33,004 bases of DNA from Microcoleus sp. LEGE 07076 (GTDB lineage: Bacteria > Cyanobacteriota > Cyanobacteriia > Cyanobacteriales > Microcoleaceae): positions 1 through 33,004 of the forward strand of contig NZ_JADEWV010000057.1 in NCBI RefSeq assembly GCF_015207455.1, written 5' to 3'. Position numbers and translations under genes: made by a program. A model generated the notes under the pieces. That model saw only the letters and a program-made list of their open reading frames with translations, was not told the origin of the DNA and did no database searches. The stretch's first letter is position 1. Each line of letters begins with the position of its first letter. This document shows positions 19,630 to 28,009 of this stretch, piece after piece.

Positions 19630-19738
19630 AATTTGCTGCCTCTTAAATCCTTTTTCACAGTCATAACCAATTTAATTTGGCTCTGTACCTCTCCAAAGTT
19701 ATAGCTTTTTTATTTGAATAAGTAGCCACAAATCAACC

Positions 19739-19803
19739 GCAAAATGCAACAAAATGTAAAGTTACCCCAACTATTGCCGTTGCTTCGTTTTGCTGCATTT
19801 TGC
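19739..19803. repeat. Inverted repeat in the cphB-cphA2 spacer
   Basis: GCAAAATGCAACAAAA (19739-19754) and TTTTGCTGCATTTTGC (19788-19803) are complementary at 15 of 16 positions around a 33-nt loop. No T run follows on either strand at a standard distance. Apart from the small ORF at 19432-19629, I see no supported gene in 18948-20465. The region holds short hairpins (for example CCCTCCT/AGGAGGG at 19269-19287) and degenerate GC-rich repeats at 20190-20360. Confidence 0.5.
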
Positions 19804-20465
19804 CCTGAAGCCATACCTATATATTTTGCCATTCACCTACTTAGTCATTAGTGGTTGGTAATCGATCCCGGGTATTGGAAAATTGTCTCGCTCTCCCGCT
19901 TTCCCTTGGGAGCCTATCGTTGATTTGTAAATTTTTTTTGTTTGAGTGATGTCCAGTTTCGCCACTCTTGTATTTTTGCTGAAAAATTTAAACTGGGGAA
20001 GCATTTGTCAATCAGCAATTATACTCATATTTTAGTGAGATTAGGGGTGGAAAATTGAGATTTGGGCGATCGAGCCGGGCACAGTATTTATCCCCGCTCA
20101 TCTCCAAATTGCGAATTTTCGACTTTTGTTAAAAGCAGTTTTTTGAGTAATTTTTACTAATTGACAAAGGGAGCGCCAGTCTTAACTTCTCACTAATGGT
20201 TTCGCAAGTGCTTCGCGAGTCTGGCAAAAGCGATCGGCTGCGCGGGGACATCGCTGCGAAAGCAAAACACAGATGCTCCATCTCTGCAATAAGCTGTTCT
20301 ACATTTAAACTGTATGTCAAAAAATAATAAAAGTCTTGTGGGGTGTCGGGCCCGCCCTGAATATGCAATGTTTATTGGCGCGAGGGCTGATCTATGCCGT
20401 CCGGTAGTATGCAATGTACCGACCTGAGAGTTATTATGACAGGTTAGTTAAAAGGAGGCTATAAA

Positions 20466-22376
20466 ATGCTGCAAGAAAAAAGCACCCATGCAGCCCGTGT
20501 CAATGCTCGAAAAACCGATGTTTTTGATATTTTCAATTTCAAATACTATATTGGGCCAAACCCTTATTTAGAAACAGCGGCTTTAGTTTTTGATTTTGCG
20601 GTGACGGACGATCGGGAACCAAAGCCGATCGCACATTATCATGAAATTATTGGCGATCGCTACCCGCAACTGCTGCACGAAACTTTCTCGAACCACGCTC
20701 AACTGTTCGCTCGTACCTGCTCAGAAGTAGCAAAACTCGACATGGGTTTGCACTTCCAACACTGGAACATCAAGCCCTTTTCTGAGTTTAACAGAATCAG
20801 CATAGAAGCACTTCACGCCCGCAGCGCCAAAGCCGTAGTTTACGCTGTTTGGGATTGGTTTGAAGCGATCGATCAAAATCAAGACTTCCCATTGTCAGCA
20901 CAAATAGGCGCGCTGCAAAATATGTTCCGGCAGTCTGTTTACGGAGGCCCGACAGTTTATTCATTAATGCGATCGGCATCCCAAAAAGGCATTCCCGCAT
21001 TTTATTTGTGGGATGAAGGATTGATGCAATACGGTTACGGCAAAAAACTGGTGCGCGGCTCTGCAACAACTTTTGATTCCGACAGCCATTTAGACTCGGA
21101 CTTTACCACACGCAAAGACGATTGTAAAGCTTTTTTGGCTACATTAGGATTTCCGGTTCCCAAAGGTGATATCGTCTCCACAGAAAACGGAGTTCTGTCA
21201 GTCGCCAAAGAAATTGGCTACCCAGTGGCTGTTAAACCAGTAGTCGGTCATAAAGGAATTGGTGTCACCGCAGATGTCCGAGATGCTGAAGAATTGCAGG
21301 CGGCTTTTAAAAGAGCAGTTAAGGCAATTCCCGAAACAGAACCGGTGCGAATAATTGTAGAAAATAGCATCAAAGGATCGGATTTTAGGCTGCTGTGCGT
21401 TGACGGCAAATTTGTTTCTGCAACTGAACGCCGACCCGCTGCGGTAACAGGAGACGGCGACTCAACTATTCGCGAATTGATCCGCCGCGAAAACCGCAAA
21501 CCCGAACGTTTGGATACGCCAACTTCGGCGATGAGCAAAATTCAGTCCGACGAAGCGATGGAAATGTATCTGGAAGAACAAGGGCTGTCATTGGATAGCG
21601 TACTCGATCGCGATCGTACTGTTTCTTTGCGGAAAGTCGCCAATCTTTCCGCAGGCGGTGTCAGCATCGACGCTACCCGCACCGTTCACCCAGATAATAT
21701 TATTTTGGCTCAAGATATCGCCCTGCATTTTCGGTTAACTTGTTTGGGAATAGATGTGGTAACAGAATCACTCGCCAAATCTTGGAAAACCGGAAATTTG
21801 GGGATTATCGAAATCAATGCCGCGCCGGGAATTTTTATGCACCTCAACCCGGCTGTCGGAGAAGGGGTTGATGTGCCTTCGCATATTATCGATACTTTTT
21901 TTGAATCGGGAAAATCCGCCAGAATTCCGATTATTAGTTTCAACCGAATCTCGGTGCAGGAACTGCAAGAAACCATCGACCATATTCTATTGCAGCATCC
22001 CGATTGGACAATTGGTGCTGTTTGTCGCGGCGGAGTTTTTGTCAACCGTTCTGAAAAAGTTTTGCAGACTAATTACAATCTTAACGTGCAAACTTTGCTG
22101 CGGAATCCCAAGCTGGATTTGTTGATTGCTGAATATCCCGAAGATGTTTTGGAAGCTGAAGGAATGTTTTATCGGGGCAGCAATATGGTGGTGCTGGATA
22201 ATCCCGGGGAAACTGAGATGATTTTAGCAAAACAAAGCACTGATGACGATACTGTTGTGGTCAGGGAAGGAAGTAGTGTTTCTCTTCACCGCCAGGGGTT
22301 TATCGAACAGTATAGTCTGGGTCACGGGGAACCGTTTATGCGGGTTTATTTGAAGGAAATCGGGACTGTTTTGTAA
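20466..22376 (+). CDS. cphA2: Cyanophycin synthetase 2 (CphA2-type, inactive Mur-ligase domain)
   Basis: A 636-residue protein related to cyanophycin synthetase but shorter than CphA1 (about 870-900). Residues 1-200 are the N domain. About 205-475 form an ATP-grasp domain with VKPVVGHKGIGVT, DFRLLCVDGKFVSATERRPA and VTGDGDSTIREL. Residues 476-636 are a shrunken remnant of the Mur-ligase domain: where CphA1 has a GTNGKTT P-loop, this protein reads IPIISFNRISVQELQ, so that ATP site is gone. This is the pattern of CphA2, which uses one ATP-grasp site to polymerise beta-Asp-Arg dipeptides into cyanophycin. AAAGGAGG at 20451-20458, 7 nt before the ATG, fixes the start and predicts strong translation. 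Divergent cphB would supply the dipeptide substrate. CphA2 activity is inferred from architecture. Confidence 0.87.
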   Translation: MLQEKSTHAARVNARKTDVFDIFNFKYYIGPNPYLETAALVFDFAVTDDREPKPIAHYHEIIGDRYPQLLHETFSNHAQLFARTCSEVAKLDMGLHFQHWNIKPFSEFNRISIEALHARSAKAVVYAVWDWFEAIDQNQDFPLSAQIGALQNMFRQSVYGGPTVYSLMRSASQKGIPAFYLWDEGLMQYGYGKKLVRGSATTFDSDSHLDSDFTTRKDDCKAFLATLGFPVPKGDIVSTENGVLSVAKEIGYPVAVKPVVGHKGIGVTADVRDAEELQAAFKRAVKAIPETEPVRIIVENSIKGSDFRLLCVDGKFVSATERRPAAVTGDGDSTIRELIRRENRKPERLDTPTSAMSKIQSDEAMEMYLEEQGLSLDSVLDRDRTVSLRKVANLSAGGVSIDATRTVHPDNIILAQDIALHFRLTCLGIDVVTESLAKSWKTGNLGIIEINAAPGIFMHLNPAVGEGVDVPSHIIDTFFESGKSARIPIISFNRISVQELQETIDHILLQHPDWTIGAVCRGGVFVNRSEKVLQTNYNLNVQTLLRNPKLDLLIAEYPEDVLEAEGMFYRGSNMVVLDNPGETEMILAKQSTDDDTVVVREGSSVSLHRQGFIEQYSLGHGEPFMRVYLKEIGTVL

Positions 22377-22553
22377 GCGGCGCATTGCCGATTGGGTTAT
22401 GTCGCAGCGCACCCTAAATTTAACAGTTAGTCAGATGCGAATTGACAGAATTAAGGTGGGCAGCGGCGCACTCTGAACCTTAAAATATTGGTTTTACTAG
22501 CCGCGACAATTTATAATTGTAGTAATGCCAAATTACCAATTACTAACAGTACC

Positions 22554-23180
22554 ATGTCTTTACAATTTATTAGCATTCCGCCAACAACCGATCGCCAACC
22601 TGTCGCTTTGATTGTCGCTTTACACGGGTGGGGTGCTAATGCTCGGGATTTGAGTGCCTTAGCACCGGCTTTCAATTTGCCGGATTATCAGTTTGTGTTT
22701 CCCGATGCCCCGTTTCCCCATCCCCAAGTAACGGGGGGCAAAGCGTGGTATGACCTTCAAAGCAAAGATGCTGGGGGATTGGTAGAAAGCCGGCAATTGC
22801 TGAGGGAATTTTTGCTTTCTTTGGAAAGCAGCACGGGCGTGCCTTTGTCTCGGACGATTTTAGGGGGCTTTTCTCAAGGCGGAGCGATGACTCTGGATGT
22901 GGGATTGACTTTGCCCGTAGCGGGTTTAATTTGTCTGAGCGGTTATTTGCACTCGTCGATTTCGCCCGCTGCGGGGAGTGCTTTGCCGCCTGTTTTAATC
23001 GCGCACGGTACTCGAGATACTATTGTGCCTGTGAGTGCTGCTGTACGATCGCGCGACAGTTTGACGGCTTGGGGATCTCCTGTGCTGTACCGAGAATTTA
23101 ACATGGGACACGAGATTCGCCCGGAAGTTGTAGATGTAATGCGAAGTTTTGTTGTAGAAACTGTGTCGAAATCTGATTAA
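22554..23180 (+). CDS. Alpha/beta hydrolase, phospholipase/carboxylesterase family
   Basis: A 208-residue protein with the small carboxylesterase fold. VALIVALHGWGANARDL (17-33) supplies the oxyanion loop, GGFSQGGAM the nucleophile Ser107, HGTRDTIVPV Asp155, and NMGHEI His186. This is the full triad of the YpfH/acyl-protein-thioesterase-like family, which cleaves short acyl esters; the natural substrate is unknown. The frame is open from a TTG at 22488, but homology begins at MSLQFISIPP, so ATG 22554 is preferred. There is no signal peptide, so it is probably cytosolic. It is followed 47 bp later by the DUF2555 gene, possibly in one transcript. Confidence 0.88.
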   Translation: MSLQFISIPPTTDRQPVALIVALHGWGANARDLSALAPAFNLPDYQFVFPDAPFPHPQVTGGKAWYDLQSKDAGGLVESRQLLREFLLSLESSTGVPLSRTILGGFSQGGAMTLDVGLTLPVAGLICLSGYLHSSISPAAGSALPPVLIAHGTRDTIVPVSAAVRSRDSLTAWGSPVLYREFNMGHEIRPEVVDVMRSFVVETVSKSD

Positions 23181-23227
23181 AGGCTTAGGATATAGTATGG
23201 CGGAAGTCTAGGGCAGGGGTAAAAAAC

Positions 23228-23440
23228 ATGAAAACTTTAACCAAAGCATCGCGCGATATTGCTGTACTTACTTCTGAAGACGTGGCAGAATTGGCTGTCC
23301 GTTTGGAAGTTGACGATTATACCGATCCTTTTGAGGGATTGAATGATTGGCATTTGTTGCGATCGCTTGCTTTTCAGCGGCCGGAGCTGGTTGAACCTTA
23401 TCTCCACCTTTTGGATATGGAAGCCTACGACGAAGCATAG
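23228..23440 (+). CDS. DUF2555 domain protein
   Basis: A 70-residue acidic protein with the segments EDVAELAVRLEVDDYTDPFE, GLNDWHLLRSLAFQRPELVE and LHLLDMEAYDEA, which I recognise as the cyanobacterial DUF2555 family. Its function is not known. There is no signal peptide or membrane segment. AGGGG lies 8-12 nt before the ATG. It sits 144 bp upstream of coaBC on the same strand, an arrangement I recall as common in cyanobacteria; a functional link is unproven. Confidence 0.85.
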   Translation: MKTLTKASRDIAVLTSEDVAELAVRLEVDDYTDPFEGLNDWHLLRSLAFQRPELVEPYLHLLDMEAYDEA

Positions 23441-23584
23441 GCTTAAAAATCTAGCTTAAAATTTTCTACAGAATTGAGGAAGAAGTTAACAGCATATTTT
23501 GTTGTGAATTGAACAGATGAGTTATGGATTTTTGTCTATTTTCATCTTAATTTCTTTCTTGATTCTTTTTTATGAAAAAATGAC

Positions 23585-24784
23585 ATGAAGGGCAGACGAA
23601 TTTTAATCGGCGTTAGCGGCGGGATTGCGGCTTACAAAGTTTGCGAAGTAGTTTCAACTTTAGCAAAAGCTGGAGCTGAAGTTAAGGCGATTCTTACTGA
23701 TGCTGCGGGGGAGTTTGTAACGCCTTTGACTTTTGCTACTCTTTGCCGCCATCCTGCTTTTACTGACAAAGATTTTTGGCAAGCAAGTCACGGCCGCCCG
23801 CTGCACATTCAACTGGGAGAATGGGCGGAAGTTTTTGTAATTGCTCCCCTGACAGCTAATACTTTGGCTAAGCTGGCGGGGGGTTTTGCTGATAATTTGT
23901 TGACTAATACTGTTTTAGCTTCTACTTGCCCGATTTTGCTAGCGCCGGCGATGAATACGGATATGTGGGAACAGCCGACGGTGCAGCGGAATTGGCGGGA
24001 AGTGTTGACTTATCGGCGCTATCATGCGGCGAATCCGGGGGCGGGAATGCTGGCGTGCGATCGCGCGGGTGTCGGTAGAATGGCAGAACCTAATCAGATT
24101 TTGCCTCAGATTGAGTCGCTGTTGTATGCTAAGGGCGATCGAGATTTAGCGGGTAAGCGGGTGTTAATCAGCGCGGGAGGAACCCGAGAACACCTCGATC
24201 CGGTGCGGTTTATCGGCAATCCTTCCACGGGCAAAATGGGCATAGCTTTGGCGCAAGCTGCACTGCACCGCGGCGCGACTGTGACGTTGGTACACAGCAT
24301 AACTGGGGAATTGTCGCTGTCTGGTGTGCGGGCGAGATCAGTTACCAGTGCCCGAGAAATGCGGCAGGCGATGCTAGACTGCTTTGGCGATGCGGATTTG
24401 ACGGTGATGGCGGCGGCGGTGGCGGATGTGATGCCGGCCGAGTACAGCAGTGAAAAATTGCCTAAGCAGGAACTCCCCAATTCTTTACCTTTGACACCGG
24501 TAGCGGATATTGTGGCAGAGTTGGGAAAATTGAAACAGCCGCATCAAAAACTCGTCGGGTTTGCAGCACAAACTGGGGATATTGTCAAGCCGGCGCTGGA
24601 GAAATTGCGATCGAAGAAATTGGATGTAATTGCCGCAAACCCGATCGACAAATTAGGTGCCGGTTTCGGCAGCAATACCAATCAAGCAATATTAATTAAT
24701 GCCGCCGGCAAACAAGTAGAAATAGCACCTTGCAGTAAACTAGAAATGGCTCACAGATTGTTAGATTTTGTGCTGGAAGGGTGA
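23585..24784 (+). CDS. coaBC: Bifunctional phosphopantothenoylcysteine decarboxylase / phosphopantothenate-cysteine ligase
   Basis: A 399-residue enzyme for two successive steps of coenzyme A synthesis in the cytosol: joining cysteine to 4'-phosphopantothenate, then FMN-dependent decarboxylation to 4'-phosphopantetheine. The N-terminal CoaC half (1-180) shows [10 protein letters not shown], the catalytic His74 in [10 protein letters not shown], the PAMN motif with Asn124, and the flap Cys158 in GMLACDRAG. The C-terminal CoaB half (about 190-395) shows [20 protein letters not shown] and STGKMG, the nucleotide-binding region. Length is typical. The gene ends 16 bp from the convergent toxin-antitoxin pair. 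ATGA overlap with other genes is absent, so it may be its own unit or follow DUF2555. Confidence 0.96.
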   Translation: MKGRRILIGVSGGIAAYKVCEVVSTLAKAGAEVKAILTDAAGEFVTPLTFATLCRHPAFTDKDFWQASHGRPLHIQLGEWAEVFVIAPLTANTLAKLAGGFADNLLTNTVLASTCPILLAPAMNTDMWEQPTVQRNWREVLTYRRYHAANPGAGMLACDRAGVGRMAEPNQILPQIESLLYAKGDRDLAGKRVLISAGGTREHLDPVRFIGNPSTGKMGIALAQAALHRGATVTLVHSITGELSLSGVRARSVTSAREMRQAMLDCFGDADLTVMAAAVADVMPAEYSSEKLPKQELPNSLPLTPVADIVAELGKLKQPHQKLVGFAAQTGDIVKPALEKLRSKKLDVIAANPIDKLGAGFGSNTNQAILINAAGKQVEIAPCSKLEMAHRLLDFVLEG

Positions 24785-24800
24785 GGGCGCGATTTACTTC

Positions 24801-25190
24801 TTAACTTGCATTAGCTGGTTCGGGCGATAATTCTGATTCCCCAATCTCCGTTGATTCCGAGTCAGCCGACAACTCAATATCTGCGACAGTAATTTCTAGT
24901 TTAAATCCTAACGCTTCGAGCAATTCTACCAAACTGTAAATTTCCGAACCTGCACTTTCGGTCAACATCTTGTCGAGTTTTTCCCATTGAAGTTGAGCTG
25001 ACTGTGATAAATTGTTGAACTTTAGCCGAGAATCTACAACGTCTTTGAGTACCATTTGGAGCAATTTAGGTTCATCGCTGGCTTCTGTCAATGTCACCTC
25101 GATATAACCTGCTGCTTCTTGGGCATTTCTCAGAGATTCGATCAGAAATTCTTGGTAACTCCTACTCGTTGGTGCTTTCACGTCTTTCAT
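24801..25190 (-). CDS. Antidote protein of toxin-antitoxin pair 1
   Basis: About 129 residues from MKDVKAPTSRSYQEFLIESL. The segment ESLRNAQEAAGYIEVTLTEA matches the N-terminal pattern of the 'probable addiction module antidote' family (TIGR02684-like), in which a second, HTH-like half usually follows. Here that half (IYSLVELLEALGFKLEITV) is recognisable but diverged, and an acidic tail of about 30 residues is added. The ORF is open 60 nt further upstream, but ATG 25190 is favoured because the paralogous pair at 26209-26860 starts at the homologous Met with the same 29-nt overlap into the toxin gene. It presumably binds and neutralises the toxin and represses the operon; this is family knowledge, not shown here. 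Confidence 0.75.
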   Translation of the reverse strand: MKDVKAPTSRSYQEFLIESLRNAQEAAGYIEVTLTEASDEPKLLQMVLKDVVDSRLKFNNLSQSAQLQWEKLDKMLTESAGSEIYSLVELLEALGFKLEITVADIELSADSESTEIGESELSPEPANAS

Positions 25191-25506
25191 AGTCTCTCCA
25201 ATATTGAATAGCTTTGCCAATATCTCGCTCTTGAGTGCTCTTATCTCCACCTATTAGCAGAAGTACAATTGTTAGCCCGACTTGTCCAAAGTAAAGCCGA
25301 TATCCAGGGCCAAAGTCAATTTTGAGTTCAAAAACTCCTTCTCCGACAGACTTACAATCTCCTAGATTACCAGTCATGACTCGCTTAAGCCTTAACCGAA
25401 TCCTATTTTTGCCTGTGGTATCCCGGAGCGAGTTATACCAATCTTCAAAAGGATTTGTCCCATCTGCTCTCAGGTAGTTGCGAATTTCCCTGGGTTTTAC
25501 TTCCAT
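25162..25506 (-). CDS. RelE/ParE-type toxin of pair 1 (killer protein family)
   Basis: A 114-residue protein starting MEVKPREIRNYLRADGTNPF, with RLKRVMTGNLGD, FELKIDFGPGYRLYFGQ and LLLIGGDKSTQERDI. These are the signatures of the TIGR02683/COG3657 'addiction module killer protein', a RelE/HigB-like fold. Members are thought to be ribosome-dependent mRNA interferases or related growth inhibitors. The conserved basic residues and the GDKSTQ segment are intact, so the toxin is probably functional. Toxin precedes antitoxin, as in higBA operons, and the two overlap by 29 nt, suggesting translational coupling. It is about 65% identical to the second toxin (26516-26860) by my ungapped count. Confidence 0.85.
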   Translation of the reverse strand: MEVKPREIRNYLRADGTNPFEDWYNSLRDTTGKNRIRLRLKRVMTGNLGDCKSVGEGVFELKIDFGPGYRLYFGQVGLTIVLLLIGGDKSTQERDIGKAIQYWRDYERRESTNE

Positions 25507-25656
25507 GATTTTATCCTATTTGCTCAACAATTTGTATAATAGGGCGATCGACAGTGCATTAAGTGGGCAAATCATACTTAAGACAGAGGCATTCTACCGA
25601 CAAAATAGTAAACCTTGTTTGAGGAAACAAAGTTTAAATCAAACAGGGGATTGTCA

Positions 25657-26127
25657 ATGAACTTTAAATCGATCGCAAAAACCAATCTACTACTCAGCAG
25701 CCTGATAATTAGTCTCGGATTGCAAACACTTCCAGCAGCAGCCGCAGTCACCGACGCGCAAGTTTCCGCCCTCGTAGAAGCGCTGCGACAAGCCGCGCCG
25801 CCACAAACCGCAAATGACGGAATGTACAGTCAGTGGCAAGTTTTACCGGGCAATATTTCCCGCTGGGCAAAATTCTGTACCAAACAAGATTTAACACCGC
25901 AACAATTTGAAGCCGACGCGACAAAAGCCAAATCAATTGTTACCTGTATCGTGCGCGATTTGCTGCGCGACGAATACAAAGCTAGCAGCAACAATGAAAC
26001 CGCCGCTGTACGCCGCGCCGCTTGCTGGTGGATGACTGGGGAGTCCGCAGCTTGCAAAAGTGGCGCAACTGCTACTTATGCGGATAAAGTTCTCAGCGTT
26101 TACCAACAGCAGCGCGCTAAAAAGTAA
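25657..26127 (+). CDS. Small secreted protein of unknown function
   Basis: 156 residues. Residues 1-30 form a Sec signal peptide: MNFKSIAKTN, a hydrophobic core LLLSSLIISLGL, and a cleavage-like TLPAAAA before VTDAQ. The mature part is about 125 residues with a conserved-looking CTKQDLTPQQFEADATKAK, several cysteines (in KFCTKQ, IVTCIV, AACWWMTGESAACKSG) and a basic C-terminus. I do not recognise a family. AGGGG about 8 nt before ATG 25657 supports this start over the longer frame from 25615. It stands alone between two minus-strand toxin-antitoxin pairs. Location is probably periplasm or outside the cell. Confidence 0.75.
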   Translation: MNFKSIAKTNLLLSSLIISLGLQTLPAAAAVTDAQVSALVEALRQAAPPQTANDGMYSQWQVLPGNISRWAKFCTKQDLTPQQFEADATKAKSIVTCIVRDLLRDEYKASSNNETAAVRRAACWWMTGESAACKSGATATYADKVLSVYQQQRAKK

Positions 26128-26208
26128 GGTTTGTACTGCGGGATTTATATTTTTTTGACGGCAGATAGCGGGAGATTAACTCAGATTAACGCAGATTGGC
26201 GATCGGTT

Positions 26209-26544
26209 TCATTCCCCGATCTCCAATTCATCTTCTTTTAAAATAACCCTTAGCTTAAATCCTAGCGCATCCAATAACGCGATCAAAGTGTAAATTTCAG
26301 AAGCGCCACTTTCGGAAATAATTTTATCTAGTTTCTGGTGATGCATTTGAGCTTCCTTCGAGAGATTATTCCCCCGCAACCGCGCATCAATTACGTCTTG
26401 AAATTCCGCCCGCAGCAGTTGAGAATCAGGTGATTCTACTTCTAAAGCCACACTGAGGTAAGCCGCAGCTTCGGCGGGGTTTTTTAGCGATTCAATTAGT
26501 GCATTTAGCCAGCTATCACTGGTTGGCGCTGTCACGTTCTTCAT
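26209..26544 (-). CDS. Antidote protein of toxin-antitoxin pair 2
   Basis: About 111 residues from MKNVTAPTSDSWLNALIESL. It is a clear paralogue of the antidote at 24801-25190: it shares the APTS start, the ESLKNPAEAAAYLSVALE segment, a central GNNLSKEAQMHHQKLDKIIS and the C-terminal IYTLIALLDALGFKLRV, but lacks the long acidic tail. ATG 26544 is chosen over the longer open frame because homology begins there. It overlaps the toxin by 29 nt, exactly as in the first pair. The HTH-like half is diverged, so whether it still autoregulates through DNA binding is open. Confidence 0.75.
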   Translation of the reverse strand: MKNVTAPTSDSWLNALIESLKNPAEAAAYLSVALEVESPDSQLLRAEFQDVIDARLRGNNLSKEAQMHHQKLDKIISESGASEIYTLIALLDALGFKLRVILKEDELEIGE

Positions 26545-26860
26545 ATTCTGCCCAATACTCCTTAGCCTTGAGAATATCTTGATATTGAGTGCTTTTATCG
26601 CCCCCGCAGAGGAGAAGCACAATTGTTAATCCGATTTGTCCGAAATAGACGCGGTAGCCTGGGCCCCAGTCAATTCTCAGCTCAAAAACCCCTCCTCCTA
26701 CTGAACGATAATCTCCCAGATTGCCAAGACTTACTCGTTTTAGCCTATTATTAATTTTAGCTCTGGTATTGCGATCGCGCAGGGAATCAATCCACTCGGC
26801 AAAAGGAACTCTGCCATCACTTATAATATAACGCCGAATTTCCCTCGGTTGTACTTCCAT
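26516..26860 (-). CDS. RelE/ParE-type toxin of pair 2 (killer protein family)
   Basis: 114 residues, the same length as the first toxin, starting MEVQPREIRRYIISDGRVPF and sharing RLKRVSLGNLGD, FELRIDWGPGYRVYFGQ and LLLCGGDKSTQYQDI with it. Family and likely activity are as for the first copy (growth inhibition by RNA cleavage or ribosome targeting). About 35% of positions differ and the antidotes differ even more, so this is not a recent tandem copy; the pairs may have diverged to avoid cross-talk. Start ATG 26860 has no obvious strong ribosome binding site. Confidence 0.85.
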   Translation of the reverse strand: MEVQPREIRRYIISDGRVPFAEWIDSLRDRNTRAKINNRLKRVSLGNLGDYRSVGGGVFELRIDWGPGYRVYFGQIGLTIVLLLCGGDKSTQYQDILKAKEYWAEYEERDSANQ

Positions 26861-26938
26861 GATTTTGGTTAAATCTATATATTAGCCTGTGCAGGCTGGT
26901 TTGATTAGTCCCGCCACAGATGTCAATCTGCGGCTCAA

Positions 26939-28009
26939 TCACCCATTTTCCGCCTGACTTCTGATCAACCTTTCCACACTGGCTAAAGCCCGATTTAGTT
27001 CGTAACTCTTCCTTTCCGAATTGTGCAAAAAAGCCTGCTGTTCTTCTTCAATCATCAACACATCCTGCCGCACCAAACCATCTAATAACTTTTGAGCTGC
27101 ACCGAAACAACTATCTTTGATAAACTTGCGAAACCAAACAGGCAATTTGTGCAGCCGCCAAAACGCATTTAATGAGGTAAAATGAATTAAATAAGCGCGA
27201 GTTGCTGTCTCGCTTACCGGACAAACCAAGCAGTAAATCTTAAAGTCGCTTCCCAATGTTGAAACCCAGTGCGGGTAAACGTAACTCACCTCTAGCGGTT
27301 CCGGGTGCAGCTTCCGCAGAGATTTGAAAAATAACTGAGAAATTGACCAAATTTTATCTATTTTGTAATAACTTTGTGCCTGATAGCGGACGGTTACTTG
27401 ATGCTCGTCTTCTGTTAAAGTATCTAATACTGGATTTGCCCAAGCTTGCAAGTCTTCGTGCAAGTGTCCGTGGTACATATCCATCAAGTTTTCAATTAAA
27501 AATGAATAGTGGGCCTGACAGTCGATGACTGAAACTGTGGCAATATAATTGAGATGTTCCCACTCTGGTAAGTCTAATAAATCTATTTTTAGGGCTTGGG
27601 TTGCATCGCCGGGAAACAGCCAGATAAAACCGTTTTGCTCTTTGATTGGATAGGAGCGAATTTTGCAGTTAGGTAGCTTTTGATTTTCTGCTAAATAATC
27701 GACTTCGGCGCATTCTCCGCTTGTATTTAACCGCCATCCGTGGTAAGCGCATTCGATTAAATCGCCTTTGATTTTACCGTGGCTGAGTTTGACTTGTCGG
27801 TGCGGGCACCTGTCTTCTAAAGCGTTGATTTTTCCTGCACTGTCGCGGAAAAGCACGATCGCCCGATTCCAGATTTTCGCAGCTACTGGCGCAGTTTGCA
27901 CCTCTGTACTGCGGGCGATTGCATACCACCGATCGCAATTAATGCTCAATTCGCGGAGGTGAGTTTTTTGTTTGCTTCCAGATACTGATTTTACCCCGTT
28001 GTTTTCCAT
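26939..28009 (-). CDS. Rieske non-haem iron oxygenase
   Basis: 356 residues from ATG 28009. An N-terminal Rieske [2Fe-2S] domain binds the cluster through Cys68/His70 (RCPHRQVKLSHG) and Cys87/His90 (CAYHGW). The C-terminal catalytic domain carries ENLMDMYHGHLHEDL, the likely mononuclear-iron site (Asp and two His). It is of the pheophorbide-a-oxygenase / vanillate-demethylase-like type, which hydroxylate or demethylate rings or methyl groups using O2 and an external reductase. The ATG overlaps the stop of the upstream methyltransferase as TAATG, so the two are translationally coupled. With the FAD/Rieske enzyme further upstream this suggests a hydrophobic pigment or sterol-like substrate. A role like CruH (oxidation of aromatic carotenoid methyls in synechoxanthin synthesis) is possible but unproven. 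Confidence 0.85.
   Translation of the reverse strand: MENNGVKSVSGSKQKTHLRELSINCDRWYAIARSTEVQTAPVAAKIWNRAIVLFRDSAGKINALEDRCPHRQVKLSHGKIKGDLIECAYHGWRLNTSGECAEVDYLAENQKLPNCKIRSYPIKEQNGFIWLFPGDATQALKIDLLDLPEWEHLNYIATVSVIDCQAHYSFLIENLMDMYHGHLHEDLQAWANPVLDTLTEDEHQVTVRYQAQSYYKIDKIWSISQLFFKSLRKLHPEPLEVSYVYPHWVSTLGSDFKIYCLVCPVSETATRAYLIHFTSLNAFWRLHKLPVWFRKFIKDSCFGAAQKLLDGLVRQDVLMIEEEQQAFLHNSERKSYELNRALASVERLIRSQAENG

Noticed and set aside
20129-20414. Two overlapping minus-strand ORFs (79 and 73 codons)
   Set aside because: They run through a degenerate GC-rich repeat (20190-20260) and start within the hairpin repeat. Coding is not convincing.
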